Source: Halomonas sp. PR-M31
GTDB lineage: Bacteria > Pseudomonadota > Gammaproteobacteria > Pseudomonadales > Halomonadaceae
Direction: 5' to 3'
Length of the DNA stretch: 56,288 nt
Assembly: GCF_001039575.1 (NCBI RefSeq)
Contig: NZ_JIBT01000022.1
Span: forward strand, 1 to 56,288
Below, in pieces: positions 1 to 9,384 of the stretch (its first letter is position 1; every line of letters starts with the position of its first letter). The notes beneath the pieces are model-generated. The model was not told the DNA's origin. It made no database searches and was given only the letters and a program-made list of their open reading frames with translations. Both the position numbers and the translations under genes were made by a program.

Positions 1-2
1 CG

Positions 3-215
3 ACCTTCTTTGCCGTGAGCATCCTGCGCTGGGATATCAACCTGCGGGAATCCACGGTGCTGGGGCTGGTTGGCGCCGGGGGCATCGGTGTGATTTTACA
101 AGGCGCCATCGACATGCTGGATTGGCGCACCGTAGCCACCATCCTGCTGGCCATCATCGTGCTGGTGATCGCCGGTGAGGCGCTGGCAGCCTGGCTGCGC
201 AAGAAGGTGATCTGA
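3..215 (+). CDS. phnE: Phosphonate ABC transporter permease PhnE, C-terminal end (partial)
   Basis: Only the last 70 residues are present; the frame is open to the left edge. The segment RESTVLGLVGAGGIG followed by a hydrophobic helix and a short basic tail (WLRKKVI) matches the end of PhnE-type inner-membrane permeases, in which the conserved GAGGIG stretch belongs to the loop that contacts the ATPase. PhnE forms the channel for phosphonate uptake with PhnC (ATPase) and PhnD (binding protein), which would lie to the left of the window. Phosphite or phosphate-type relatives cannot be excluded from so short a fragment. Confidence 0.8.
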   Translation, partial: TFFAVSILRWDINLRESTVLGLVGAGGIGVILQGAIDMLDWRTVATILLAIIVLVIAGEALAAWLRKKVI

Positions 216-229
216 TCCCGCTTTGGGGT

Positions 230-1276
230 CTAGTCTTTAGCCAGTAGCCGTTCATAGAGCGCCACGTAGTCTTGAGCCATGCGCTCGCGGGTAAAACGCG
301 TCATGAAACACTCCCTTACGACACGTCGATCCAGCGCATCGATGTTTTCCACTGCCCAGCACGCCTCTTCCATACTCTCGACGATATAGCCATTCACTCC
401 ATGCTCGACGATTTCCTCGACGGCCCCGTTGCGCCAGGCGATGACCGGCGTGCCACAGGCCATGGCCTCGATCATCACAAGCCCGAAAGGTTCCGGCCAA
501 TCGATTGGGAATAGTAGTGCTTCGGCATGGCCTAGCAGCCGCGCTTTTTGCTGGTCATCAACCGGACCTATATAGCGAATATCGTCATTCAATCGAGGCT
601 TGACCTGATGGTCGAAATACCCTGGATTACCTACGTCGATGCCCCCAGCCAGCTGCAATGATCTGCCCGTTGCCAGGGCAATATCGATTGCTCTATCCGG
701 GCGCTTTTGATCCGTCATACGACCAACGAACGTTAGATAACCCTTGCTTCTTTCAACGAAGGAAAAACGCCTAGGATCTAATCCATGATGCACGATTCCC
801 GCTCGATTACTGGCAGGAATGCTCTCGGCCTGAGCTCGGGAGATTGCCGCCACCGGCAGATCGGGAAAGCTTGAGAAAAATAGCTGGCGATCCCGTTCAT
901 CGACGCGCCAGTGAATCGTGGTAAGGCTCCTTTTGCGATGTTGTCCTAATAGTGCCGCATGAAAAAATTCACCATGGCAATGCAGGATATCGAACTCCAT
1001 TATCGTTCCACGTAATTTATCCAATAGCGCGGTTTCCAGAACGCCGGGAGTGCCAGGCGGTAACTCACCTTCATCCTGTTGCAACTGGGCAAGACTGGGT
1101 AGCGCAGTAATCAATCTAGCGGAGGTTCGGCTATCGCTGGAGGCAAATAAGGTAACCTCATGACCCAGAGCGACCAGCGCTTCCGTCAGGTCATGAACGA
1201 TGCGCTCCGTGCCACCGTAATGTATGGGGGGAACAGGGAAAATAACGGGAGCGATTTGTGCTATACGTAATGCCAT
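230..1276 (-). CDS. GT4-family glycosyltransferase
   Basis: A 348-residue GT-B glycosyltransferase. The N-terminal Rossmann half begins MALRIAQIAPVIFPVPP and has the GGTERIVHDL acceptor-side loop typical of GT4 enzymes. The C-terminal half has GRMTDQKRPDRAI and the nucleotide-sugar motif EPFGLVMIE (E-x7-E) followed by AMACGTPVIAW. An ATG five codons upstream (1291) is possible, but the ATG at 1276 fits the family start better and has a weak GGAT upstream. It is divergent from the sucrose-phosphate synthase-like gene at 1383, with about 105 bp between them that must hold both promoters. Donor and acceptor are not predictable; the context suggests a soluble glycoside or surface glycan. Confidence 0.85.
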   Translation of the reverse strand: MALRIAQIAPVIFPVPPIHYGGTERIVHDLTEALVALGHEVTLFASSDSRTSARLITALPSLAQLQQDEGELPPGTPGVLETALLDKLRGTIMEFDILHCHGEFFHAALLGQHRKRSLTTIHWRVDERDRQLFFSSFPDLPVAAISRAQAESIPASNRAGIVHHGLDPRRFSFVERSKGYLTFVGRMTDQKRPDRAIDIALATGRSLQLAGGIDVGNPGYFDHQVKPRLNDDIRYIGPVDDQQKARLLGHAEALLFPIDWPEPFGLVMIEAMACGTPVIAWRNGAVEEIVEHGVNGYIVESMEEACWAVENIDALDRRVVRECFMTRFTRERMAQDYVALYERLLAKD

Positions 1277-1382
1277 CTTGATCCATCCCATGGAATTGGC
1301 GTTCTGTTATCCAGTCGAGGAAGCCCAGAAATACGCCTGCTTGCAAAGATCTGCAGGGCTTCCCTAACACGGAAGTAAGCAT

Positions 1383-3452
1383 ATGGTCATATTACAGATT
1401 GCACTACAAGGATGTTTGCGTGGTTGCCAGGTCGAATACGGTCTGACCGCGGACACTGGCGGGCATATTCGCTATCTGCTTGAGCTGGTCGAGACCTCTG
1501 CCCAGGACCCGAGTATCGAGCGCATCGATATCGCCACTCGCGCCTTTGCCAGCAATTATTCGAAAGACTACGACACCCCATGCGAAGTCATCGATGCCAA
1601 GACCCGTATTCTGCGTTTTCGTACTGCCTTCTCGGGCTATCTCCCCAAAGAAGCGCTATGGACGGAGCTGGATTCCTTTACCGAGGCGCTGGATGCGTAT
1701 ATACGATCTCAGGACACGAAACCGGATATCATTCATGCCCACTATGCGGATGCTGCGGAAGTGGCCGCGGTCATCAAGCAGCGCCACGGCATTCCTTTCG
1801 TATTTACCGCTCACTCCTTGGGACAGGTAAAGCGGGGTACCTTCACGCAGTGCAATACCTCTCCCCCTCAGGAAGAACTGGATGCACTCGAACGGCGCAT
1901 CGCTTTCGAGGAGCGAGCGCTGCAAAAAGCAGACCTGATCATTGCCAGCAGCCGCGACGAAGCGGAAGTACAATATGCGGATTATACCCATTACGATCCG
2001 GGCAAGATTCGCATCGTGCCCCCTGGCAGCAATCTTGATGCCTTTCAAAATGCGCCTACTTGTAATCGCATCGATCAGATCATTAACCGCTTTCTCATCG
2101 ATCCTGACAAGCCTCCTCTTCTTGCCATTGCCCGCCCGGTCACCAAGAAGAATCTTGCTACGTTGATAAAAGCCTATGGCGAATCTCCCAAGCTTCAGGA
2201 GAAGGCCAATCTAGTGCTCATTGCCGGCACTCGGGACGATATCGATAGCCTGGAACCGGAGATCGCTGACAACCTCAGCGAGATTTTGTACCTAATCGAC
2301 AAGTACGATCTGTATGGCAAGATCGCCTATCCTAAACGACACGAATCAGCAGATATTCCTGCCATTTATGCCTATGCTCGGGTGCGTCGTGGCGTTTTCG
2401 TCAATCCGGCTTTCAACGAACCTTTCGGCTTGACACTACTAGAAGCATCCGCTGCGGGTTTACCCTTGATTGCAACGGAAAGCGGTGGCCCCAATGACAT
2501 CATCAAGCGATGTCAGAACGGTATCCTGGTCGATCCTCATTCCACTTCTAGCATTCGCGAGGCAGCACTTAAGCTGCTCTGCAGTGAAATAACCTGGCAA
2601 CGCTATGCCAAAGGTGGATTGCTCGCCATAAGCGCCTTCAATTGGCATGGCCATGTGAGTCGATATCATGAACTACTCGGTAGGCTTTGTAGAAAACCAG
2701 AGCCGCAGCCCAGATTCGATAGTTTTCTGATTACCGACATCGACAATACGCTGCTAGGTTCTCCGGAATGTGCCAAGACGTTTTGCCGGTGGCGCAGGGG
2801 ACAAGTGTCTCTTGGTTTTGGTGTGGCCACAGGACGAAGCCTGCACAGCGCCTTGGATATTTTGAGCATGGAAGGCACGCCCTACCCCGAGGTCATGATT
2901 ACCTCGGTAGGCTCTGAAATCTATTTTTTAGCGGACAACGGTACGACCTATCAGCGCGATGACACCTGGTCGAAAATCATCGCCGAGGGGTGGCGTCGTC
3001 AGGCAATAATCGAAATTTTGGCCCAGGTTCCTGGACTGACACCGCAAAGCCCGCTCGAGCAGCGCCGCTTCAAGCTCAGCTATTTGACCGAGGGGCAAAC
3101 ATCTCTCAACGAGCGGATACGCACATTGCTTCAAGATCAGGGCCTGGCATGCACCGTGATACATAGTCATGGTCGCTATCTTGATATTCTTCCCGCACTG
3201 GCGTCCAAGGGCGCGGCAGTCGAGCATGTCAGGCAACACTATGGCTTGCCCAAGGAGAGGGTTTTCGTGGCGGGTGATTCCGGTAACGATGTAGAAATGC
3301 TGCGGGCCATGCCCTGTTCGATCATCGTGGCCAACTTCTCCGACAAGCTGGTAAGCCACCCTACCCTGACCCACGCCTATCTCGCCAAGTCCAGCTACGC
3401 CCGGGGCGTGATAGAGGGAGTGACCCATTTTCGCAAGCGCAAAGGCCCATGA
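1383..3452 (+). CDS. Two-domain sucrose-phosphate synthase-like protein (GT4 plus HAD phosphatase domain)
   Basis: A 689-residue fusion. Residues 1 to about 440 are a GT4 synthase: YGLTADTGGHIRYLLELV at the N-terminus and DIIHAHYADAAEVA, FTAHSLGQVKRG are hallmark segments of sucrose-phosphate synthases, and EPFGLTLLE is the E-x7-E donor motif. Residues about 447-689 are a HAD-IIB domain with the nucleophile motif TDIDNTLLG (DxD) and the Mg-binding GDSGNDVEML, as in sucrose-6-phosphate phosphatase. The likely reaction is UDP- or ADP-glucose plus fructose-6-phosphate to sucrose-6-phosphate, then dephosphorylation to sucrose, an osmolyte in halophiles; mannosylfructose or a related disaccharide is an alternative. 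GGAAG lies 7 bases before the ATG. The next gene overlaps its end by 4 bases (ATGA), so the two are translationally coupled. Confidence 0.82.
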   Translation: MVILQIALQGCLRGCQVEYGLTADTGGHIRYLLELVETSAQDPSIERIDIATRAFASNYSKDYDTPCEVIDAKTRILRFRTAFSGYLPKEALWTELDSFTEALDAYIRSQDTKPDIIHAHYADAAEVAAVIKQRHGIPFVFTAHSLGQVKRGTFTQCNTSPPQEELDALERRIAFEERALQKADLIIASSRDEAEVQYADYTHYDPGKIRIVPPGSNLDAFQNAPTCNRIDQIINRFLIDPDKPPLLAIARPVTKKNLATLIKAYGESPKLQEKANLVLIAGTRDDIDSLEPEIADNLSEILYLIDKYDLYGKIAYPKRHESADIPAIYAYARVRRGVFVNPAFNEPFGLTLLEASAAGLPLIATESGGPNDIIKRCQNGILVDPHSTSSIREAALKLLCSEITWQRYAKGGLLAISAFNWHGHVSRYHELLGRLCRKPEPQPRFDSFLITDIDNTLLGSPECAKTFCRWRRGQVSLGFGVATGRSLHSALDILSMEGTPYPEVMITSVGSEIYFLADNGTTYQRDDTWSKIIAEGWRRQAIIEILAQVPGLTPQSPLEQRRFKLSYLTEGQTSLNERIRTLLQDQGLACTVIHSHGRYLDILPALASKGAAVEHVRQHYGLPKERVFVAGDSGNDVEMLRAMPCSIIVANFSDKLVSHPTLTHAYLAKSSYARGVIEGVTHFRKRKGP

Positions 3453-4315
3453 GCGTGGTTAGCGTGTTGACTCTGGTTCGCGGCCGCTACGAGCATCTTG
3501 TCAATCTCATGCACGGTTTGGCGCGCCAGACCCGGCTGCCGGACGAACTTGTGATCGCCTATATGCAGCCCGAGCCTCATCCGGATCTGCCCATCATGCC
3601 TTTTCCAGTGCATCACTTGCACGTTCAAGGGGAGCCCATGCCTTTGGCACGGGCACGCAATCAGGCAGCGGCTTTTGCGCGTCACGCTAAGCTTATCTTT
3701 CTCGACGTGGACTGCATTCCCTCGCCGACGCTGGTCGAAAGCTATTGTCGCGCACTGAATGAAAAGGAAGGGCTCTATCTGGGCGAGGTGTTGTACCTGC
3801 CCGCGAAAAGCGTAAATGAAACGCTGGACTACACTCGACTCGATCAACTAGGGCAAGTACACCCTGCCCGGCCTCGGATTCCAGACGCCGGGACTCGGGC
3901 AGAACCCGATCCGGGTAGCCTATGGGGGCTCTCCTTTGCCTTGCACAAGGACAGCTATCGCAAGGCAGGTGGAATGGACGAAACTTACCAAGGCTACGGC
4001 GGCGAGGAGACGGATTTTGCCTGGCGCCTGGCCCGTACCGGTTTGCCCGTCTTCTGGGTTGCCAATGCTCGGGCCTACCATCAGCACCATCGACTTTTTG
4101 CACCGCCCTATCAGCATTTCGAGCATATTCTGCGTAATGCTGAATATTTTCATCATCAATGGGGGCGCTGGTGCATGGAGTACTGGCTTGGGCAGTTTCG
4201 TGATGCCGGATTGGTTGACTGGCACGAAGACGCTGACAGTATCCAGATACTGCGCTACCCGACCAGGCAAGACATCGCAAACGCCGAACTGCCCCCTTCT
4301 GCTCTGTATAGCTAA
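3449..4315 (+). CDS. GT2-family (GT-A fold) glycosyltransferase
   Basis: A 288-residue enzyme with a GT-A fold. Visible motifs are PLARARNQAAAFA, the metal-binding FLDVDCIP (DxD), and a C-terminal galactosyltransferase-like segment GGMDETYQGYGGEETDFAWRLARTG, whose ED pair is the usual catalytic-base region. It starts inside the stop of the sucrose-phosphate synthase-like gene (ATGA overlap), so it almost certainly belongs to the same operon and may extend or modify the same glycoside. It converges with the gene at 4345, leaving only 29 bases between them. The sugar specificity is unknown. Confidence 0.82.
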   Translation: MSVVSVLTLVRGRYEHLVNLMHGLARQTRLPDELVIAYMQPEPHPDLPIMPFPVHHLHVQGEPMPLARARNQAAAFARHAKLIFLDVDCIPSPTLVESYCRALNEKEGLYLGEVLYLPAKSVNETLDYTRLDQLGQVHPARPRIPDAGTRAEPDPGSLWGLSFALHKDSYRKAGGMDETYQGYGGEETDFAWRLARTGLPVFWVANARAYHQHHRLFAPPYQHFEHILRNAEYFHHQWGRWCMEYWLGQFRDAGLVDWHEDADSIQILRYPTRQDIANAELPPSALYS

Positions 4316-4344
4316 GCCGTCTAGCGTAGCTATCTAGCTGAAGC

Positions 4345-5490
4345 TCAGTCGTCGGCCTGAGCAGTGGAAAGCACCGTCTCGAGCGCCGTTTCGTCGGACC
4401 AGAGTCGATCAGTGGTCTCTTCGAGCCAGCTCGCGGCTATCTGGTCTGCATTCGGTGAATAGAGCCTTTGCAGGTTAGCGATATCCAGCTCCCTGGCACT
4501 GGCAAATACCGTTTGCCAGGTGTGAATGTCTCCGGGCCAAGTCTCGAGATGAATGGCTGCCTCGAGCCGAGCCAGGCACTGGGCCTTGCGCGTCTGCTCA
4601 CCAAAGTAGCGCCACTCCGGCGCACAGATATAAGGACGACCGATCTTGGCAATTTCATGCACCGTATTATCGCCGGCGGAGGCCAGTACGATATCGCTTG
4701 CCGTCAGGTAGTCCGTGACATTCGACACCCAGCCGTGCTCTTCGAGGTTGGCAAAATCCGTTTCATGGCCTTCCTTGTGTACCGGGCCAATGACGATCAT
4801 GCGCGATCGAGGCACTGCCCGAGCTGCTACGGTCAAAGGCGCATAGGGGGTTCCTGCACCGCCACCCCCGGTAAGCACGACGATAATTTCCTGATCCTCA
4901 GGCAACCCCAGTTTCTTGCGTGCAGCGCGTTTATCTTTCACCGCCTCGTCGCTGGTGCAGAGCCCACCGGTATAGCAGGTCTTGGCGCGTGCCCAGTCCG
5001 GGTAGTCTTCCTGCTCAAGCCGCTCATCGAAGGGGGCAAGCATTCCCACGCAGCATTCATAGGCCGCCCTGTGCCCCGGGTCGTTGCGATCCCCGTGCAT
5101 GCGCACCTTGACCGCAGGGACACTGGCGATGCGGGCAAGCAATACCATTTCGGCAGAGACGTCGCTGACGAACAGCCCCGTCTCGCTGTCGTCGAGATGA
5201 TCCAGAATCAGGCGCATGGTACGGCGCATCTCTGCCACGCCAAGAGGTACGCAATGCATGACGGAAGGTGTGATGGCTGCCTCATAAAGGGCCGGCGTGG
5301 CCACTTCGGCGCCGATCATATTGGGCAGTGTTACCAGTTCGATATTACGCTCGAAACCGTCGAACAACGTAGGATCGGCGGTCATGACCGTGACGGGTCT
5401 ATCCGGCGAGAAACGGGCAATGATTGCCATGGCACGACGGGCATGGCCCCGACCCTGATGATGGATAAAAAAGCTGATGCGTTTTTTCAA
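4345..5490 (-). CDS. GT-B glycosyltransferase of the GT28/MurG-like type
   Basis: A 381-residue protein if it begins at the TTG encoding MKKRISFFIHHQGRGHARRA; AGGGA lies 9 bases upstream. A longer frame from a TTG at 5541 adds 17 residues of low-quality sequence. RISFFIHHQGRGHARR is the N-terminal glycine-rich loop of GT28-like enzymes. The C-terminal half has VVLTGGGGAG, and SDIVLASAGDNTVHEIAKIGRPYICAP resembles the UDP-sugar pocket of MurG and related transferases. It is convergent with the GT2 gene and so is transcribed separately from the sucrose-phosphate synthase-like operon. Its substrate is unknown; the block of four glycosyltransferases suggests a shared glycan or glycoside. Confidence 0.75.
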   Translation of the reverse strand: MKKRISFFIHHQGRGHARRAMAIIARFSPDRPVTVMTADPTLFDGFERNIELVTLPNMIGAEVATPALYEAAITPSVMHCVPLGVAEMRRTMRLILDHLDDSETGLFVSDVSAEMVLLARIASVPAVKVRMHGDRNDPGHRAAYECCVGMLAPFDERLEQEDYPDWARAKTCYTGGLCTSDEAVKDKRAARKKLGLPEDQEIIVVLTGGGGAGTPYAPLTVAARAVPRSRMIVIGPVHKEGHETDFANLEEHGWVSNVTDYLTASDIVLASAGDNTVHEIAKIGRPYICAPEWRYFGEQTRKAQCLARLEAAIHLETWPGDIHTWQTVFASARELDIANLQRLYSPNADQIAASWLEETTDRLWSDETALETVLSTAQADD

Positions 5491-5578
5491 AACCAATCGT
5501 CCCTGATAGTCGTCACTGTTTTTGCCAATCCGCTGGCTCAAACTGTAACAGGTAGTATCAAGGAAGTATTTTCAACTA

Positions 5579-6796
5579 TCATTGACCACCGATCACGCCT
5601 CGCTGGCGCAGGTCCGCTAGGCTTTTATCGTCGATATTCAAAAGCTCCTGTAGCACCTCGTCGCTATGCTGGCCCAAGGTCGGCGGCGGCAGATCCGCAT
5701 TGAGCGCCTGGCCATCGAACCGAATGGGGTTGCTGACCAGATCGACGTCCCCTGACCCGCAATGGGCCATGTTCAGCCGCATGCCGCGATGGCGCACCTG
5801 GGGATCATCGAAGACACGATCCAGCGTATTGATCGGCCCACAGGGCACGCCAACCGCCTCGAGACTTGCCAGCCACTCGTCCGTGCTTCTCTCTAATAGG
5901 CGTGACGCGATTTCCGGCACCAGAAGTTCACGATACTCGACCCGGGCCGCATTGGTGGCGAAGCGCTCGTCCTCTGCCAGCTGCGGTCGATCGAGTACCT
6001 GACACAACCGCCTAAACTGACTGTCGTTACCCACGGTGATGATCAGGTAGCCGTCCTGGGTAGGAAACGCCTGATAGGGCACGATGTTGGGATGCGTATT
6101 GCCCAGACGCCGGGGGGGCACTTCGCTGGTCAGATAGTTGAGGGCCTGATTGGCGAGCACGCCGACCTGCACATCCAGCAATGCCAGATCGAGATGGCCA
6201 CCTTTACCCGTGCGCTCGCGCTGAAAGAGTGCCGCCAGGATGGCGTTCGAGGCATACATGCCGGTGAAGATATCCGTCAAGGCGACGCCAACCTTCATGG
6301 GCTCGCTACCCGGTGTCCCTTCGGGTTGTCCGGTCAGGCTCATCAACCCGCCCATGCCCTGAATCATGAAGTCGTAACCGGCGCGATGGGCGTAGGGGCC
6401 ATCCTGGCCAAAACCGGTGATCGAGCAGTAGATCAGATCTGGCTTGACCGCCTTCAGACTCTCGTAATCCAGCCCATACGCCTTGAGGCCACCGACCTTG
6501 AAGTTCTCGAGCACCACATCGCAGTGGCTCACCAGCTCACGAATCAGCGCCTGTCCTTCCGGATCCGCAAGATTTACCGCCACGGAACGCTTGCCCCGAT
6601 TGGCACTGAGAAAATAGGCGGACTCCTGGGTACCGGCAAGCCAGGGTGGCCCCCAGGCCCGGGTATCGTCGCCGCTGCCCGGACGCTCGATCTTGATCAC
6701 TTCCGCCCCCAGATCCGCCAACTGCTGACCGCACCAGGGGCCGGCCAGCACTCGGGAAAGATCAAGAACGCGTACGCCTTCAAGCGGCTTGTTCAT
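5579..6796 (-). CDS. CaiB/BaiF family CoA-transferase (likely glutarate CoA-transferase)
   Basis: A 405-residue class III CoA-transferase. The N-terminus LEGVRVLDLSRVLAGPWCGQ and the segment ADLGAEVIKIERPGSGDDTR are diagnostic of the family, as is FGQDGPYAHRAGYDFMIQG. The catalytic aspartate of the family is expected in the LTDIFTGMYASNAI stretch. It lies downstream of a glutaryl-CoA dehydrogenase on the same strand, with a REP-like element in the 195-bp gap. This pairing is known for succinyl-CoA:glutarate CoA-transferases that activate glutarate in lysine or glutarate catabolism, so that role is inferred from context. The ATG at 6796 follows AAGGGC about 10 bases upstream; a GTG one codon earlier is also open. 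Confidence 0.85.
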   Translation of the reverse strand: MNKPLEGVRVLDLSRVLAGPWCGQQLADLGAEVIKIERPGSGDDTRAWGPPWLAGTQESAYFLSANRGKRSVAVNLADPEGQALIRELVSHCDVVLENFKVGGLKAYGLDYESLKAVKPDLIYCSITGFGQDGPYAHRAGYDFMIQGMGGLMSLTGQPEGTPGSEPMKVGVALTDIFTGMYASNAILAALFQRERTGKGGHLDLALLDVQVGVLANQALNYLTSEVPPRRLGNTHPNIVPYQAFPTQDGYLIITVGNDSQFRRLCQVLDRPQLAEDERFATNAARVEYRELLVPEIASRLLERSTDEWLASLEAVGVPCGPINTLDRVFDDPQVRHRGMRLNMAHCGSGDVDLVSNPIRFDGQALNADLPPPTLGQHSDEVLQELLNIDDKSLADLRQRGVIGGQ

Positions 6797-6856
6797 CACT
6801 GCATGCCCTTATGCCTAGAAAAGATTCGTCACAGGTTGCCGTGAGGGCTGTGGGAC

Positions 6857-6943
6857 GTAGGAGCCCGATTTATCGGGCGAACGGCATCGGCTCGTCCTTG
6901 ACGCCTGACGGCGCCTTTCGCGCAGAGGATCTGCGCTCCTACG
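6857..6943. repeat. REP-like palindromic element (copy A)
   Basis: The element opens with GTAGGAGCCCGATTTATC and closes with GCGCTCCTACG, so its ends are inverted copies of each other (GTAGGAGC and GCTCCTAC). Inside the left half there is a small hairpin, GCCCGATTTATCGGGC. The same left-arm design recurs at 39036 and 40768, and a partial version at 43811. It lies between gcdH and the CoA-transferase gene, where it may form a hairpin in the mRNA. Confidence 0.7.
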
Positions 6944-6991
6944 CCACCCTTTCAGACAAATTTGCTGCATTACACTGATCTGCAATGAGGC

Positions 6992-8170
6992 TTAGAAAAA
7001 TGCCTGGATACCGGTCTGCGCTCGTCCAAGTATCAACGCATGGATATCGTGAGTTCCCTCATAGGTGTTCACGGTTTCCAGGTTGACCATGTGACGGATC
7101 ACCCCATACTCTTCGGAGATACCGTTGCCGCCATGCATATCTCGAGAAACTCGCGCGATATCCAGTGCCTTGCCGGCATTGTTGCGCTTGATCAGAGAGA
7201 TCATTTCCGGAGTGCCCTGCTTGGCATCCAACAGTCGTCCGACTTGCAAGCAGGCCTGTAGGCCCAAGCTGATCTCGGTCTGCATGTTGGCAAGCTTCAA
7301 TTGAACGAGCTGGGTCGCGGCCAGGGGACGGCCAAACTGCTTGCGATCCAGGGTGTATTGGCGTGCCGCATGCCAACAGAATTCCGCAGCCCCCATGGCG
7401 CCCCAGGCAATGCCGTAACGGGCCTTGTTGAGACAGCCAAAAGGCCCGCCCAGACCGGTGGCTTCCGGCAGCAGCTTGTCCTCGGAAACGAAAGCATCAT
7501 CCAGCACGATCTCGCCGGTAATTGACGCACGCAGGGACACCTTGCCTTCGATCTTGGGGGTCGTAAAACCTTCTACATCCCGATCGACGATGAAGCCCTT
7601 GATCTTGTCCTCGTGAGCATCGGATTTGGCCCAGACAATGGCCAGATCGGCGATGGGGCTGTTGGTAATCCACATCTTCTGCCCGGTCAAACGATAGCCG
7701 CCGTCGACCTTACGCGCCCGGGCACGCATGCTGGCTGGATCGGAGCCGGAATCCGGCTCGGTCAGACCAAAGCAACCCACCAGCTCACCGGTGGCCAGCT
7801 TGGGCAGATAATGCTGCTTCTGCTCTTCGCTGCCGTAGGCTTCGATCGGATGCATGACCAAGGACGACTGCACGCTCATTGCCGAGCGGTAGCCGGAATC
7901 GACCCGCTCCACTTCTCGTGCAATCAGTCCGTAGGCGACATGACCGATGGCGGAGCCGCCATACTCCTCGGCGACCGTGGCGCCAAGCAGCCCCATTTCG
8001 CCCATTTCATTTAAAATTTCGCGATCAAAATGCTCGTCGCGGTAGGCCTTGAGCACTCTAGGTTGCAGCCGTTCCTGACAGTAGGCGTGGGCGGCGTCCT
8101 GAATCTGGCGTTCGTCATCGGTCAACTGCTGGGAGAGCAGCAGCGCATCATCCCATTGGAATCCACTCAT
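6992..8170 (-). CDS. gcdH: Glutaryl-CoA dehydrogenase
   Basis: A 392-residue acyl-CoA dehydrogenase. It oxidises and decarboxylates glutaryl-CoA to crotonyl-CoA using [21 protein letters not shown] carries the arginine known in this family to bind the substrate carboxylate. [13 protein letters not shown] and [12 protein letters not shown] are FAD-site signatures, and the catalytic glutamate is in [17 protein letters not shown] near the C-terminus. The ATG at 8170 has GGAGAAAAC directly upstream, which decides the start over a longer frame to 8224. The CoA-transferase gene downstream completes a glutarate activation/oxidation pair. No LysR-type gcdR-like regulator is adjacent. Confidence 0.93.
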   Translation of the reverse strand: MSGFQWDDALLLSQQLTDDERQIQDAAHAYCQERLQPRVLKAYRDEHFDREILNEMGEMGLLGATVAEEYGGSAIGHVAYGLIAREVERVDSGYRSAMSVQSSLVMHPIEAYGSEEQKQHYLPKLATGELVGCFGLTEPDSGSDPASMRARARKVDGGYRLTGQKMWITNSPIADLAIVWAKSDAHEDKIKGFIVDRDVEGFTTPKIEGKVSLRASITGEIVLDDAFVSEDKLLPEATGLGGPFGCLNKARYGIAWGAMGAAEFCWHAARQYTLDRKQFGRPLAATQLVQLKLANMQTEISLGLQACLQVGRLLDAKQGTPEMISLIKRNNAGKALDIARVSRDMHGGNGISEEYGVIRHMVNLETVNTYEGTHDIHALILGRAQTGIQAFF

Positions 8171-8537
8171 TGTTTTCTCCTCATTCTCTTCTTGGCCCGT
8201 GCCCTTAGGGCAGGAACCGCTCAAGAGCGTTGAAAATATTCAACCCCAATTTACACCACTCCTTGGTCCACGCCCAGTCCCCACTACATGAATTTGGGTT
8301 AGGGTTTGCGGTTATCCGAAAACACCCAGCAATATGTCACAGCTTGCAACAACACGGTGCTGGGAAGTTATCTTCATAGCGTAGCAGTGCACGGGCGTCT
8401 TCACTAAACAGCGGTTCGCCCGCTCTAAGAACGTCAATGATATTTCACGTTTCTTGGCACTTGAGATTATTCTGTCGAAGCAATCGGCTCCTGCTACTCG
8501 CAATAACAGCATGAAGTGAAATGGAGAATTGAGCACC
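8171..8537. other. Intergenic region between divergent gcdH and hydrolase genes
   Basis: About 370 bases without a convincing gene. It must contain the gcdH promoter (leftward) and the promoter of the alpha/beta hydrolase (rightward). I could not pick out a clear -35/-10 pair, operator or hairpin. Short open frames here lie antisense to, or run into, the flanking genes and look like chance. Confidence 0.5.
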
Positions 8538-9296
8538 ATGGACAACACCATCGTCATGATCCACGGCATGTGGGGCGGCGGCTGGTACTGGGACAATTAC
8601 CAGCGCTTTTTCGACACCAGGGGCTACCGATGTTTGGCACCGGATTTGCGCTACCACGATATGCCGGCAAATCAAATGCCCTTGGCTAAACTCGGCGCCA
8701 CAGGTCTGCTCGACTATGCGGCGGATCTTGAAATTGAGATCCGCGCATTGCCAGAAAAACCAATTCTTTTCGGACATTCCATGGGCGGGCTGCTCGCGCA
8801 GATTCTTGCCAGTCGCGGCTGTGCAAGAGCAGCAGTCTGCATCACGCCAGCGGCACCCGCCGGCATACTCTCGCTGCGCTATTCGGTGTTCAAGAGCTTC
8901 TTCGGCATCTTTACTCGTAGAGCCTTCTGGAAACGCGCTCACCAGCTGGACTACGAGCGCGCCGTCTACGCCATGATGCACAAGCTGCCCGAGGCCGAGC
9001 GCCGTGCAATCTACAACCGCTGCGGCTGGGAGTCCGGCAGAGTGATGGCCGAGATCGGCCTCTGGCCGCTGGGGGTTAAAGGCGCTCAGGTCGATGCCAG
9101 CCGCGTGACCTGTCCGATACTCATCGTCGCAGGCGCTGAAGATCGCATCACCCCGGCTAGCGTGGTACGCAAGGTTGCAAAGAAATACCGGCGAAGTACT
9201 TACCTGGAATTCGCCGGGCACGCGCACTGGATACTGAAGGAACCGGGGTGGGAAAAGCCAGCGGCGCAGATCGCCGCCTGGCTAGAGGCGCAGTAA
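8538..9296 (+). CDS. Alpha/beta hydrolase
   Basis: A 252-residue serine hydrolase. HGMWGGGWYWDNY is the oxyanion-hole loop, GHSMGG the nucleophile elbow with the catalytic serine, AGAEDRITP carries the acid residue, and AGHAHWIL the catalytic histidine, so the triad looks complete. The ATG at 8538 is preceded by GGAGAA at a spacing of 9; a TTG three codons upstream is less likely. There is no signal peptide, so it should be cytoplasmic. Its substrate is unknown; esterase or lactonase activity is the usual possibility. Confidence 0.82.
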   Translation: MDNTIVMIHGMWGGGWYWDNYQRFFDTRGYRCLAPDLRYHDMPANQMPLAKLGATGLLDYAADLEIEIRALPEKPILFGHSMGGLLAQILASRGCARAAVCITPAAPAGILSLRYSVFKSFFGIFTRRAFWKRAHQLDYERAVYAMMHKLPEAERRAIYNRCGWESGRVMAEIGLWPLGVKGAQVDASRVTCPILIVAGAEDRITPASVVRKVAKKYRRSTYLEFAGHAHWILKEPGWEKPAAQIAAWLEAQ

Positions 9297-9384
9297 ATCG
9301 GCTAGCTTTCCCGTTATCAATACGTGAACTAGTCTCAAGCGCTTTCAAAAAATCCGACGGTTGTTACGGCCAATACCAATGAAT

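Noticed and set aside
4468-5703. A 411-codon open frame on the plus strand
   Set aside because: It lies antisense to the GT28-like transferase, whose motifs are clear; the plus-strand translation has no recognisable domain and an odd His/Arg/Gly-rich composition.
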